Shown here one piece after another: positions 26,801 to 40,900 of a stretch of 64,000 nt of DNA. How positions within the stretch are numbered: position 1 is the first letter of the stretch; every line of letters begins with the position of its first letter. The notes under the pieces are model-generated. The model searched no databases and was not told the DNA's origin. It was given only the letters and a program-made list of their open reading frames with translations. Origin of the DNA: Monarcha castaneiventris obscurior (taxonomy: Eukaryota; Chordata; Aves; Passeriformes; Monarchidae). The DNA is taken from assembly GCA_026261815.1 (NCBI GenBank), contig JAMPIT010000541.1:744001-808000 (forward strand). The letters are read 5' to 3'. The position numbers and the translations under genes were made by a program.

Positions 26801-28415
26801 GATATAAAAACTTGAGAAAAGACATGCCAAAACAGAAGGAGACAGGGGAGAAGGAAGCATTTTTCTGTATTATTTGTGCTTTCTGAGCAGAGGGGTTTAT
26901 CTTGAATTCTAATAATTACATCTAAACGTTTTGGAATACTTCCTAGGTAATATCTGTGGAAATTTTTAGATGATGTATTAATGCAGATCTAGGAATCTGT
27001 CATCTGGTTTTTTTTCCACACTCCATAGAGATGATAGTCAATCACTAGGAAATGTTCCAGATAAAATCACATCTTCCATGCACTTAAAACTGAAAGCAAC
27101 CAGTCAGCAGTTACCAGCAAGGATTTCCAGGTTAATACCAAAACAACTTCTGCAGCAAAGAAGGATATGTCCAGCACTGTAATCCTTACAAACTGAGACA
27201 CTGTTTTATGTTTTTATCTGGAAATAAGTAAAAATTTCTGTCCAAATTCTCTTGATTTGAAGGTAATGTTTATCTTTCCTAACACCACATGAAGGTGAGG
27301 GTAACTCAGTAGGTGGCAGTCCTCTTAAACCAAAGAAACAGAGTGAGTACCAGGGGGTGGGATTTGAATGCAATAAAGTGTTTATTAAACATTTCCGTGT
27401 CATCCAAAGTCAGCATGGCTTGCATCTTTTATTTAGAATCCTCCAGGCTATTGACACTTTCTTTTTCCTATCTAGAGCTGCTCTGTACAATCATGATAGT
27501 AACCCTCTAAATGTATTTGGGAAAAGTTCTTATTGCAGACTTCTTCTCCCAAATGCTTGTCTGTGTGTCTAGAGCTTGTTTTGGGTTTTTTTTTTTTCCC
27601 TTTTTTTCCCTTGCTTCTCACACAACAAGAAGGATCTGTCACTCACACATTACCCAGTGTTTTCATCTGAATTTTTTATAGGCTGATCCTTAGAAGAGGA
27701 ATCAGTGTTCTCACTCAATAAATGGCCTGTGCTGTCAAAAATCTCCTCTCTCACTCTTCCCAAAGAAGTTGAACCCTTTGGAAAAAGTGTCAGCTGCCTG
27801 TTTCCCTTCCACCCCGTGGCAAAGGTGGTCTGCCATGCATTTGTATCCATGTTGCTGTAGGATCCATCACACAAATGGTCTCCTCGTCGTCAGCAGCGTG
27901 AGGGACCTCTCTTTGATTCAGTCCTCTTGGTTGCCATGGCAGGGAACAGATGCTGGTTTTTTATCTTACCTACACGATAGATTTGTTACCCCAGCAGTAT
28001 GCAAACTGCTTGAAAAGTAATAGCACAAAAATACATTCATTTAAAATAAAAGCAGCCGGAGCTTTACTGGTGTAGAACAGTGTGAGTTCTGAACCTGTTA
28101 AATATAACTCAACTCCTATTGCCTTCATCCCCCTGTGTGTTTGCTTCACTCCCAGCCCCTCTCAAGGAGCCTACAATCACTCCCCCTCTGTGTGGAAGGA
28201 GTGCACTCAGAGATGCTTTAAAATACAGCCAAGGGAGTTGCTTCTTTTCCTGAAACACAGAACATGTGGGTGTCAGAGGCAAAAAGCTCTGATAACCTGC
28301 TTAAGCAGCTCTGACGGTGTTGGTGGACACATGAGGGGATGAAAAAGGTTGGAGGGAGATTTTGATAACATTCAGGAATTTTTGCCAGTGCCAGTGGCTT
28401 GTCCTTCTGTGCTTT

Positions 28416-28916
28416 CCCCTGTGCTGGGCACTGGTGAGGCCGTGCCTCGAGTGCTGTGTCCAGGTCTGGGCCCCTCAGTCAGGAAGGACTTTGAGGGGCT
28501 TGAATCCTCCAAAGGAGGGCAAGGGGCTTGGAACACAAGTCCTGTGAGGAATGGCCGAGGGAGCTGGGGTTGTTTAGCCTGGATAAAAGGAGACTCAGAG
28601 GTGACCTTATCATTCTCTACACCTCCCTGAGGGGTGGTTATAGCCAGGTGGGGCTTGGTCTCTTTTTCCAGGCAGCAGCTGACAGAACAAGAGGACACAG
28701 TCAGCTTGGACATTAGGAAAAAGTTTTTCACTGGAACAGTGATAAAGTACTGGAATCATCTGCCCAGGGAGGTGGTGGAGTCACCAGCCTTCATGTGTTT
28801 AAAAAAAAGATTTGATGTGGCACTCAGTGCCATGGTTTGTTGAGGTGGTGTTAGGGCCACGGGTTGGACTCGGTGATCTTGAAGGTCTCTTCCAACCTGG
28901 TGATTCTGTAATTCTG
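28416..28916 (+). mobile_element. CR1 LINE, 3'-end fragment (about 500 bp)
   Basis: The fragment covers the C-terminal part of CR1 ORF2 and the 3' UTR. It begins GTGCTGGGCACTGGTGAGGCC, reads on through CTCGAGTGCTGTGTCCAG, and ends TTCCAACCTGGTGATTCTGTAATTCTG (terminal octamers). An open stretch at 28634-28843 retains the ORF2 tail, with KKFFTGTVIKYWNHLPREVV followed by ESP, as in the CR1 reverse-transcriptase ORF end. The upstream frame is broken. Sense to SHANK2; non-autonomous and 5'-truncated. Confidence 0.93.
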
Positions 28917-31900
28917 CCACGTGTTTAGCCAGATGTAGACTGTGGAGAGAAATTGTGGCAAAAATACAAATATTGCCAAGGAGGTCACTGAAGAAGAGGC
29001 CAAAGGATGTCTGAGAGAAACAAATAAATGTTGAATCAATATCTTATACCATGGGGATGGGATAAAAGTGAAAATTCACATGAACTTTGCTGCTGCAGTT
29101 GTTTCCAACAGCTGCTGTGTGTGAAGGTGTGAGTTTCACCCCAGGTATAGACTGTGCACATCATGGAGGAGATAATCAGATAATGTTGTGTCCTGGGAAG
29201 TGCTCGGAGCAAATCTGTGTTGTAGTGATCTAAAATAAATAGTTGTGTGTTATTTTTTATAGTCTTGTCCACCAGGAATAAAGATGTTTTTAAATGTAGT
29301 AGGATTCCATCACTTTGCATAACGTCCTGGAAATACAGTCAGTGGAGTAGAAATAATTAAATGAAAAGAGAGTGGTTGATGGTCCTTTAATCTTTTTATG
29401 TGCAACATAAATGCCAAAGTAAAGTACACAACCCTAATAGCTACTTAATGGCCATGCAGGATGTTGTGCAGTGGGCAGATAACTCTGCAAATGAAGAACT
29501 GCTGCAGAAATCCTTAAAAAAAGCATGGAAAAAAGCGATGCAAGCTTCTGCTGGGTGAAACTATGGAACAGATTGGAATGGGATATCACCTTGTCACTGC
29601 TGTGCTTCACTGGGCAGAAATAACACAAAATCACCTTCTATTTTCTTCTGACTCTTTGAAATCTTTGGTGATCAAAGGCATCATTTGGGGCTTCCCAGTG
29701 TCTGGAACCTCGCTTGTGGTAAGGGCAGGAATCAGACTCTGAGGTTGTGTCCGTGGCTGCAGCTACAAACTGCAGAGCTGAATAAATCTTGAGCTAAATT
29801 CTCTTTCCAGATTGATGTGTGGATGTGACAGGAGATCTCATCTTCTCTAATGGCTGTTGCTTATTTCAAGTGGTTCTTGCTGCTTCTGGATGTTGAAAAT
29901 GCCAAAAGTTAGGTCTGCTTGGTGGTTTTCTAAAATGTCTTCAGCAAGTGCCTCTGACAGAGGAGGGCAGCTTGAAATGTTGATTTGTGCAGTGGAGCAA
30001 AAATTCCAGTGAGCAAAATCCCAGTCAAAGTTTAGTTTGGAAATGTATTTATTAGCTCTGATAACAGAGGGAAAGAAAATAGATCCATAAGTACAGTTTT
30101 TTAAATGGAACCAAAGTAAAACTGGAGATACTTTGGCCTGGGAAGTGTCCTCTGGGATTTTTCATCAATCATAAATACACATTTAAATTACACTCAATTT
30201 ATAACATTTAGAGGATGATTTTCTCCTCTCTATATTTTGTACTTTCCACAAAGCTGATGAGGCCTTTTCTTCCTTTAGCTTCTAATCTCCTCACTTTTTG
30301 GGTAAAGAAGTCCATTTCATTAGATCTCTAATTATGTATTCAGGAGACTCCTCATTTCTCTGCGGTTTTTTTTTTTTCGGCTAATGACCACTGTTTCACT
30401 TTATCTCAAAGCAAAATGTGTGATGGCTTTTATTCCTTCAGGAATAAAGCAGATGGCATTCAGCACAACATCTGGGGGGAAAAAAACCCCTCAGATCTTT
30501 GAAGTGTTTTTACTAAAGTAAACACTGCCAAAATAAAATGATGGATTGCTGGCTTTACCTAGAATATCCCTGGATGGAAGGCAGGTTGTTTCAGTTCCTA
30601 CCTATTTTGAGTGGTTTGTATCTAGAGACAGGATTAGAAATTGATATGTGCCAGCAGCATTTCAGTTTATGACATTTTGTGGAGAAAAAGCTTCAAAAAA
30701 ATCAGTGTTATTCCTACTTTGGTTCTGGGAGGAGCATCCTGATTCCCAGTCCTGAAAACACCTCAGTGGAGCTGGGCTGCTGCTGTCAACACACAACATT
30801 GCAATTGATTTTTGTGATTACAGGCCAACAAAACAGATCAAAATGCATCTAAAGCTGGCAGAACTGCAGTTAACTCTAAATCCCACACTGTGAATAGCAA
30901 ATCCACCTTTATCTGCCTCATTCCTGTTACCCATTTCTAGATGAGGCTTCTTCTTTTAAACAGTATTACCTTAAGATTTTGACATCACCACGTTCTTGAG
31001 GTGACAAGTTGCCAGCTTCAGGTCGTGTGATGGGGAAGGAGATCATCTAAAAGCAGTTATTTGTCCATTTTCTCCTGAAATGCTGCTGATGTATGGCAAT
31101 AAGTTCAGGTGCCCTAGCAGTCCTGTGAAGAGTAATTAGACAGTGATGCATGAATTGTTTAACCAGTTGGATCTTTCTGAGTGTCAAAAGAACAAGTTCA
31201 AGCTGTGTAAATCATTATCGCTGTGAGGTGATTATGTCTTGTGCTGTCTGTGTGCTGGATTAGGGTAAATAACGAAATGGGATTTTTAAATTATATATTT
31301 GGAGGATTAGATTTGCATGGCCTCTTTGTGGATTAAGTTTGGATATGCTGAGATGCAATTTATATGTGAGAAGGAGATGAAGGAGAGGGAGCAGGGGGAG
31401 AAGGTGGGAGTGTGATTATCAAGCACAGAGAGATGGCTAATCCAGGTGGGCTTAATACACTCAATTACATTTTTAGAAAAGAATAAACCTACTAAGTAGA
31501 GATCTCAATTAAGTGCATCCCATGTTTGAGACATCACTGCGAAACAAAAATTCACAAATTCAAAATCTCTCCCACTTCTCTTTATTTGCCTTTTTCCATT
31601 TAGATTTGAGAGGTCACAAAGTCCACACTATAAAAGCTTCTAACAGGCTGTATTTTCACATTTTCACACTGCAAGTTTGAGCATGGTTTTGGGAGGTTTT
31701 GTACGTCAGTTGGGAAGTTTGAGCTTTTTGCATCATTTCTCTTTAAGAAATACCCAGGCTATTTGATTTCTTCAGTTCTAACATTTCACAAATCTCATAA
31801 CTAAAAATCTCGTAAGTACAAAGATGCAGCATAATTCCTTTTTTCTTATTAGTTTATAGGCACTAAGCAGGACACATAATGGAGTTTCAGGAATAATCAG

Positions 31901-33635
31901 TCTTAGGAGAATTCATTTCCCTATCACTGCTTGCTTCCAAGAATTAGTAATTTAGGCTCGCAGAAAACATCTGGAAATTACAACAAGTTTATTTGCCATC
32001 CCTGCTTTTACAACCATTGGGCACCTTGGAAACAGCTTTTGCCATTTCTGTAACAATCAGCAAACGTGCATTTTTATCATTAAATTTACAAGCTGAAAGC
32101 TCAGGTCCTTTTTCAGCTGCACAACTTTAAACCAGGTGTATTGCCTTCCTTTGGTGCTTGCTGTGGTCTCTGGGATGCTGTTTGCACTCCCCGTGCCTCC
32201 GGTACCTCGTTCTCTAAATTGCAAAGCTTTTCTGAGGAGAAACTTCATGAATGCTGACCCACAGCAATAAACTGGTCTTTTTCTGTGATCATTTCAGGGA
32301 TGATTTTCACTTCTATTCAGGCAATTTCATCCTAATTGCTTTATTTGAATTACGATATGTTTAATTTTTGTAGTGCTTGTATATTCCTACAATTGCATGG
32401 TCAGATACTATTCCAAATTTGTGTAAAATCATACATTTTTTGTTTAACCTTTGCTGGATTTTGGGGAAAACTGGACAGACCACTCTTCAATTCAACCAGT
32501 GCACAATTAAAAGCCATCTAATGTTCTAGTGATCCATTCATGAGGGTTTCAAAGTGTGTTATAAATAAAACTTCTTCAGTTTCTGTCACAGGAGAAGTCA
32601 AAAATCATAACTTCGGGAACAATTTTACTGTCACGTTTAAATAAATTCTTAATCTAGATTCAACTAAGTGGTGGAAAATGAAACTTGAAAGGGTCTGGCT
32701 TGAGGTGTAGATAAAAGATTGTCAGATTTGAGAAGGAAGACCTACTTTCTGCTCCTTTTTTTGAAGACTTCAGCAGATGAAGAAAAGACATTAGGCGAAA
32801 TTCTAAGAACTAACAAACCAAAAGCTAACAGAAAGGATAATAGAGATATTTTGACCTGACTTTTAGTATGATCTTTTATTGTTCTTCATGCATACTTATG
32901 GCCCTCCCCCTTTTTTCCCCCCGTCTGGTTTTTGCATCTTATGATTTTGAATCTAATCAATCACACTTCATGATTAATAAAGCTAAGTGATGGCTTGGTG
33001 TCAGCAAGGAGAACCCCAAGCAGGTAAAACCCCAGTTCTCTGTCTCCTGAGTGCTTCCTTCAGTAGATGTTCTCAGTATAGATGGAGAGTGCTCAGCTGT
33101 GGTCTGCAAATACCACATTAATCGCTTGAGAGGCCTTTTCTTGCACAAGTGTGTTTCCTCCTCCTCAGTTCCTCCTGCTTGGGGTCTAATTGCTATGTTT
33201 ATTGGCAGAAATTGCATTCATTTCGAGCAGATTTGGCACGGGGACTGCCCATTCCTGGTGCTCACACAGGTAGCACAGCCAGCTGATCTCCAGACTTTGG
33301 AGCAGCACTGTTCATTCAGTCACCTCCCTTCTTACACACAATGACAGCCACTTGGGAGATGTTTTCTGCCAAACGTGACACAGACACGCAGAACTTGACA
33401 GAATTGTCATTGGAATTTGAAAGCTGTGCTTCTGTCAGTGTTTGATCAGCTCATTCTTCAAGAGTGAGGGGAAGGGGAAAAATAACGGGGTAGCAACACT
33501 AAGTTCAGGTAGTCTGAAACAACTCTCAAAACATTTGGTCAGAATCACCAGCACAGTCCCTGTTCCGCAGCATTTGAAATTTTCCTGTGGGACACGAGGT
33601 AGGAGCAGGTTGAGTCCAAAGCAGTGGGAATGGGG

Positions 33636-34035
33636 CTTGGGAAGGGTCTGGAGCACCAGGAGCAGCTGAGGGAGTGGGGGGATTCAAGCTGGGGAAAAGG
33701 AGGCTCAGGGGGGACCTTGTGGCTCTGCCCTGACAGGAGGGGGCAGCCAGGTGGGATCAGGCTCTGCTCCCAGGGAACAGGGACAGGACAAGAGGAAACA
33801 GCCTCAAGTTGTGCCAGGGGAGGTTCAGACTGGTTATTGGGGAGAATTTCTTCATGGAAAAGGGTTGCCAGGCTTTGGAACACTGGTATTGGAACCCAGG
33901 ATATTTAAAAGCCATGTGGATGTGGCACTTGGGGACATGGGGTTGTGGTGGCCTTGGCTGGGAGAACATTTGGAATCAATGGTCTCAGAGGGCTTTTCCA
34001 ACCTTAATGGTTCCATGATCCTGTAGCTCTGTGAT
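33636..34035 (+). mobile_element. CR1 LINE, 3'-end fragment (about 400 bp)
   Basis: It matches the CR1 3' end in order: GGGTCTGGAGCACCAGG, AGGAGGCTCAGGGGGGACCTTG, AGTTGTGCCAGGGGAGGTTC, then TTTAAAAGCCATGTGGATGTGGCACTT (given as recognition marks), ending TTCCAACCTTAATGGTTCCATGATCC. Frames are broken. Same orientation as the 4.3 and 28.4 kb copies. Confidence 0.9.
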
Positions 34036-36700
34036 CAGTGGAGCCCAGCTATGCCTGAGCTGTGCGCTGTGGTTGCACACGGATGTTTGGTATTGTATTG
34101 ATCAGAAATTATATTTACATCAATTGTTTTAAGGCTCATTAGCCCTTTAATGCAGATCAAAGCGTTCACTCTCTCTTATTACTCATCAAAATGACTCAAG
34201 TGAAGTCTCTTTGACCAGTAATGAAGAGAGAAGTTTTCAGGTCCCATGGATTTTCGTGGCAAAACATTAACTGCATTTGTATTTTGCAACAGATACAGTC
34301 TGACTTCATTGTGTGCTCGTTACGTGAGAAGTATTTTTATTGCATTTTCTTTTTTTTTTCTCCCTCTTATAAGCAGCAAAAGAGTGGGTTTAAAAAAAAA
34401 AATAAAGCAGTATTGTTTTTAGAACACTGCAACAAAATATAGAAGTGATAGCTGTGGCACATTTCTAATAGCTGGGCTGAATCATATTCTGTTCCTCTAA
34501 TGGCATGCGTAATTGCTCCAGGTTTTCAGGCGTCCTTCAGCCACACTTATTTAGATTAGTGACTGATGCATTTCCATGGAAACCTGCAGCAGGGAAAAAA
34601 ATCCCTCCTGGTACAGCGTGGAGCTGAAGGGACGTGGGCTTTGAGCCTCGTGTAAAATGAGGCTGCTCGGTTGTGGTCAGCTCGGTTTGGGGTTTCTGTT
34701 GTAGCTGCTCTCTTCAAAGGAAGAGGAGTTGCCAGCAGCATTTTGTGTAGCAATTTAGAATGCTTGTCAAATCCTACATTCCTTGAAAACTTCAACTTTT
34801 TTTTGAGTGTAGTCGAAGGAGTACATTTTGAAATGAAATGTCTGGGGTGTTTTTCTCTGTGAGGATGAAGGAGCACTCAAACCCCAGGTAAGCTGGTGAG
34901 AAACTGGCTAGAAAGTCAAGGTCCAAGAAGGGAGTTCATTTTGGAGGTGTTGTGTAGAGTTTTATTGCAGGATCACTGAGTTTTGAAGTGGCAGTGACCT
35001 CCACCCCTAAAATGCCTGGAAAATACAACTACTTTTAAAAACTTTGCACAGTACTGATGCCTTTCTCAATATCTGGTACAATGTTAATATGCATTGCCTA
35101 ACATATAATAGCTGATTTTTAGTGCTTTCTTAGAAAACTTGATTCTCAGCATTCTCAGCAATTTGTTCTAATTTCCAGGAGTGTTTAAGGTTGCAACACA
35201 GATTTTCAAATGCATTCTTTTAAAGTAATTGCCCTTATGTGTCTGCACAACGCTGTAAGGCCAAGTACCTTCCATCCTTTTTAAAAAGCAGAAATATTTT
35301 TGGATTTGGCTCCTTTCCTGCTGCAATCATCCTAATTATTTGGAATACCAGTGTAGGTTCTCTAGAAGTAAGCTCTCAAACCAATGGTGATAGTTACTCC
35401 TATTTGAAAATTAATTATCCTGTGGCCTGGCTCTGAATCCTTGGTTACTTAGCAGTCATCAATACAAAGTATCTCTAACCATATCTAGAAATGATTTCGG
35501 TATTTTATACCTGTTATTTATTTTATTATGCTATCTACACATAGCCATTTCTAGGTATTCTGATACAGCACCATGAGTTCAGTTGATAGTCTGGTATTCC
35601 TGTTGAAAGTCATGGGGTGGTTCTAAGTGATTTGTATTTTGGAATTTGTAGTTGAACATTTTATTTTAGACAGCAACAGAGTGGCCAGGCAGGAGTTCTT
35701 TCTGGTGAGCAGGGAACTGTCCACATCCACATCACATCCACATCCACATCCACATCACATCCACATCCACAGCCACATCCACATCCACAGCCACAGCCAC
35801 ATCCACATCCACATCCACAGCCACATCCACATTACATCCACATCCACATCCACATCACATCCACATCCACATCCACATCACATCCACATCCACATCACAT
35901 CCACATCCACAGCCACATCCACAGCCACAGCCACATCCACAGCCACAGCCACAGCCACATCACATCCACATCCACATCACATCCACATCCACATCACATC
36001 CACATCCACATCACATCCACATCACATCCGCATCCACATCCACATCCACAGCCACATCCACATCCACATCCACATCCACAGCCACATCCACATCCACATC
36101 CACATCACATCCACATCACATCCACAGCCACATCCACATCCACATCCACATCACATCACATCACATCCACATCCACAGCCACATCCACATCCACATCCAC
36201 ATCCACATCACATCCACATCACATCCACAGCCACATCCACATCCACATCCACATCCACATCACATCCACATCCACATCCACATCCACATCCACATCCACA
36301 TCCACATCACATCCACAGCCACATCCACATCCACATCACATCCACATCCACATCCACATCCACATCACATCCACATCCACATCACATCCACATCCACATC
36401 CACATCCACATCCACATCACATCCACATCCACAGCCACATCCACATCCACATCCATCCACATCCACAGCCACAGCCACAGCCACATCCACATCACATCCA
36501 CATCCACATCCACATCCACATCCACATCACATCCACATCAACATCCACATCCACATCCACATCCACATCCACATCCACATCACATCCACATCCACATCAC
36601 ATCCACATCCACATCACATCCACATCCACATCAACATCCACATCCACAGCCACAGCCACAGCCACATCCACATCACATCCCCATCACATCCACATCCACA

Positions 36701-37240
36701 TCACATCCACATCCACATCACATCCCCATCACATCCACATCCACATCACATCCACATCACATCCACATCCACATCCACATCCACATCCCATCCGCATCCG
36801 CATCCACATCCACAGCCACAGCCACAGCCACAGCCACAGCCACATCCACAGCCACATCCACATCCACATCCCATCCACATCCCATCCACATCCCATCCAC
36901 ATCCACATCCACATCCACGTCACATCCACATCCACATCCACAGCCACATCCACAGCCACAGCCACAGCCACATCCACAGCCACATCCACATCCACATCCA
37001 CATCACATCCACATCCCATCCACATCCCATCCACATCCACATCCACATCCACGTCACATCCACATCCACATCCACAGCCACAGCCACAGCCACATCCACA
37101 TCCACAGCCACATCCACATCCACATCACATCCACATCCCATCCACATCCCATCCACATCCCATCCACATCCACATCCACATCCACGTCACATCCACATCC
37201 ACATCCACAGCCACATCCACATCCACATCACATCCACATC
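36701..37240. repeat. Higher-order duplicate block, copy 1 (754-bp offset)
   Basis: Within the hexamer array this block, including the three CCACGT variants and the CCGCATCCGCAT motif at about 36792, recurs at +754. Differences are few and are mostly CAG/CAT switches within hexamers. Borders are approximate because the array is simple on both sides. Confidence 0.75.
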
Positions 37241-37454
37241 CACATCCACATCACATCCACATCCACATCCACATCACATCCACATCCACATCCACATCCA
37301 CATCCACATCACATCCCCATCACATCCACATCCACATCACATCCACATCCACATCACATCCACATCCACATCCACATCCACATCCACATCCACATCCACA
37401 TCCACAGCCACAGCCACAGCCACATCCACATCACATCCCACATCCACATCCACA

Positions 37455-37994
37455 TCACATCCACATCCACATCACATCCACATCACATCCACATCCACAT
37501 CACATCCACATCACATCCACATCCACATCCACATCCACATCCCATCCGCATCCGCATCCACATCCACAGCCACAGCCACAGCCACAGCCACAGCCACATC
37601 CACAGCCACATCCACATCCACATCCCATCCACATCCCATCCACATCCCATCCACATCCACATCCACATCCACGTCACATCCACATCCACATCCACAGCCA
37701 CATCCACATCCACATCCACATCCACATCCACAGCCACATCCACATCCACATCCACATCACATCCACATCCCATCCACATCCCATCCACATCCACATCCAC
37801 ATCCACGTCACATCCACATCCACATCCACAGCCACAGCCACAGCCACATCCACATCCACAGCCACATCCACATCCACATCACATCCACATCCCATCCACA
37901 TCCCATCCACATCCCATCCACATCCACATCCACATCCACGTCACATCCACATCCACATCCACAGCCACATCCACATCCACATCACATCCACATC
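37455..37994. repeat. Higher-order duplicate block, copy 2 (754-bp offset)
   Basis: This is the second copy of the 36701-37240 block. Its CCACGT variants fall at 37672, 37806 and 37939, each exactly 754 after its partner, and the CCGCATCCGCAT motif recurs at about 37547. A further partial relative follows, about 150 bp on (CCACGT at 38089). This pattern is expected from unequal exchange or replication slippage. Confidence 0.75.
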
Positions 37995-40900
37995 CACAGC
38001 CACATCCACAGCCACATCCACATCCACATCACATCCACATCCCATCCACATCCCATCCACATCCCATCCACATCCACATCCACATCCACGTCACATCCAC
38101 ATCCACATCCACAGCCACATCCACATCCACATCACATCCACATCCACATCCACATCACATCCACATCCACATCCACATCCACATCACATCCCCATCACAT
38201 CCACATCCACATCACATCCACATCCACATCACATCCACATCCACATCCACATCCACATCCACAGCCACAGCCACAGCCACAGCCACAGCCACATCCACAG
38301 CCACATCCACATCCACATCACATCCACATCCCATCCACATCCCATCCACATCCACATCCACATCCACGTCACATCCACATCCACATCCACAGCCACATCC
38401 ACATCCACATCACATCCACATCCACATCCACATCCACATCACATCCACATCCACATCCACATCCATCCACAGCCACAGCCACAGCCACAGCCACATCCAC
38501 ATCACATCCACATCCACATCCACATCACATCCACATCCACATCACATCCACATCCACATCACATCCACATCCACATCCACATCAACATCCACATCCACAG
38601 CCACATCCACATCACATCCACATCCACATCCACATCCACAGCCACATCCACATCCACATCCACATCAACATCCACATCCATCCACAGCCACAGCCACAGC
38701 CACATCCACATCCCCATCACATCCCCATCACATCCACATCCACATCACATCCACATCCACATCACATCCACATCCACATCCACATCACATCCACATCCAC
38801 AGCCACATCCACATCACATCCACATCCACATCCACATCCACATCCACATCCACATCCACATCCACATCCACATCACATCCACATCCACATCCACATCCAC
38901 ATCCACATCCACATCCACATCCACATCACATCCACATCCACAGATCCTCGTCCCACTTTCATCTTCCCCTCTCTGGTCCTGTGTAAACCTGGGTACCACA
39001 TTGCTTAGCAACATCCTGCTCTGAGCTGTTTGTTCCCCCTGACTGGAGTTATAACATTAAATTAGAAGTTATTCTGAGGCCCTTTTGGTGGAAGTTGCAA
39101 AGTATTCCTCTGTATGTTGGGTTTTTGGTCATGTTTTATCCACAGTGAAAATCAGACTGGCAAGTCCACATGCACAATCAAGGCAGAGGAAAAAAAATAA
39201 AAGAGGGAGTGCTGTGGTGAAAAAGATCGTGAGGTTCTGTATCTCCCATGCTCAGCAGCTCCTTATGTATTCAAAATTTTATCTATTATTGAAGGCAGAG
39301 AATTTGACAGATCATTGATCCTGAGTACAGCTGGCGAAGATTTAGACTTGAATGAAGCTTCTTGTAAGGGAGGAAATTGAGGGGAAACATTTGTATCACC
39401 ATTGATGATAAAAGTCCATAATAACTCTTGTTGAAACTTGCTGTACATGAAAATTAATGATTTTTGAAATTGAATAGAAGAATGGCTTTCCAGGGCCTGT
39501 TTTTCCTTACTCAGCCCAAAATAATTCCCCATCTGTTCTTCCCAACTCGGAGTGCACAATGACCTTCTCCAGAGCAGTTGGCTCTTTGTGGGGCTGTAAA
39601 CATGTCTCAGGTGGGATAATCCCTGTCGTGCCAAGCACACCACAGCTCCTGCCACACAAGCAAACGCAGGGTTCCTTCACAAACCTCTCATGGAATTTCC
39701 CTAAATTTAAGGCAAAGTCACTGAGTCAAGGCAAAGTCATTAAGCCAGGTTTCACCTGGCACCTGCCCTTTTATTTTGGGTGATCAGTGAGAAAGCTGAT
39801 ATTTGCAGGAAATATTTGAAATATTTGCTGGGAGGATGAAAACTGTGAAATAAGGTGGTGTGATTAAAAACACCCGTACCCTGAGTCAGTTCCAAAGAAC
39901 TGGAACATCACACCACCTGAGCTTTGTAAGTGAACAAACCATCCTGACCTTCAGGATAAATAACATTTGCAACAGATGAGAGTGCCAGCAGGCAGCTCAT
40001 CGAGACTTCTTTGTTCTCCCTGAATTTGAAAAACAAGATGCCTTTATTTATGTGTGCAGGAGCACTTTGGGATCCACACGGAGAGCTGGTTTTTATGAGG
40101 CAGACGTACATATTGACAGGCCACATTTAAAGGTTAAGCAGAGTGCACTGAAGTTGCTTTGTTTTGGCCTGACTTTGTAAAAACTGGGTATTTCAGTAAG
40201 GATCAAACTAGGTGCAAATGGACCAAAGCCGTGTGCAGCTGCTGGAAACTCGGAGGTCAACATCCAGCTTTTTACAAGCTCTTCACTCTTTTGCTTTAAG
40301 ATGCATTTTACTCTGTAAAGCAAAGAGGAAAAAAAACCTTTCCTCTCCCAAATTATTTCCTTTGATGTCATCGCCCAGAGCTGTGTCTGTGCCTGTCCCA
40401 GACCCTGAGTGCTTTAATCCTCTGCATCAGCTGAGACCATGGACACAAAGCTGCCATAGATGGGTTGGAAATGTAGGACAGAGGGAATGGAGACCCTCAG
40501 AAACCCAACAGGAGAACTTAGGGATAGATCAAGTGACCATTACCACATTTTGAAAATATGAGGGAAGAGCTGCAGAACTCCCAGATTGTACAAGGAACTG
40601 GTAAAGTTGTTAAGAGACAAAGAAGCAAATGTTTCCACAATTATGTGCTGGTTTGGTTTTTTTTTCAGGTATAAGTGAGCTTTTTGTTAAATTATAGGGG
40701 AAACTGATGACATGGGAAACACTGTTCTTCTATAACTGCCTCTCCAGCAGGTCCAGGTTGCATATTTCAGTTATTAAGGTTTCTCCAGCAAACAAACTTG
40801 CTGATTCACTCCATTGATCAGCCATTTCAGCATCCTTTGTGGATAAACTAATTCACTGTATTCCACCTAATCTTCCTCTAAGGATGCAGGAGGGAATCAA

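Larger units (their letters stand above)
35721..38943. repeat. 3.2-kb CCACAT-family hexamer tandem array
   Basis: The array is a near-uninterrupted run of CCACAT hexamers mixed with CCACAG, CCCAT, CCGCAT, CCACGT and CATCA variants, interspersed with pentamer CACAT units. It starts abruptly after GGGAACTGT and stops before GATCCTCGTCCC. The + strand has almost no G apart from the CAG, CGT and CGC variants. The CCACGT variant recurs with its C at 36918, 37052, 37185, 37672, 37806, 37939, 38089 and 38367. The first three and next three are offset by exactly 754, showing a segmental duplication. On the + strand the unit reads as Pro-His, His-Ile or Thr-Ser depending on phase, and on the minus strand as Met-Trp, Asp-Val or Gly-Cys. 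No stop arises, so a 1,119-codon frame (35627-38986) spans it. I regard that frame as a by-product. It lies about 6.6 kb upstream of the next SHANK2 exon. Confidence 0.98.

Noticed and set aside
28634..28843. Open frame with a protein-like sequence (LPREVVESP)
   Set aside because: It is the C-terminal tail of a truncated CR1 ORF2, not a host gene.
36729..37910. Four antisense frames rich in Asp-Val and Trp-Met
   Set aside because: These are the minus-strand reading of the same hexamer array, duplicated by the 754-bp block.
35627..38986. 1,119-codon open reading frame with His/Pro/Ser/Thr repeats
   Set aside because: It is made wholly of the stop-free CCACAT array apart from a short leader. 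The residues just rotate between repeat phases, and minus-strand frames in the same array are also open. No domain or splice evidence.
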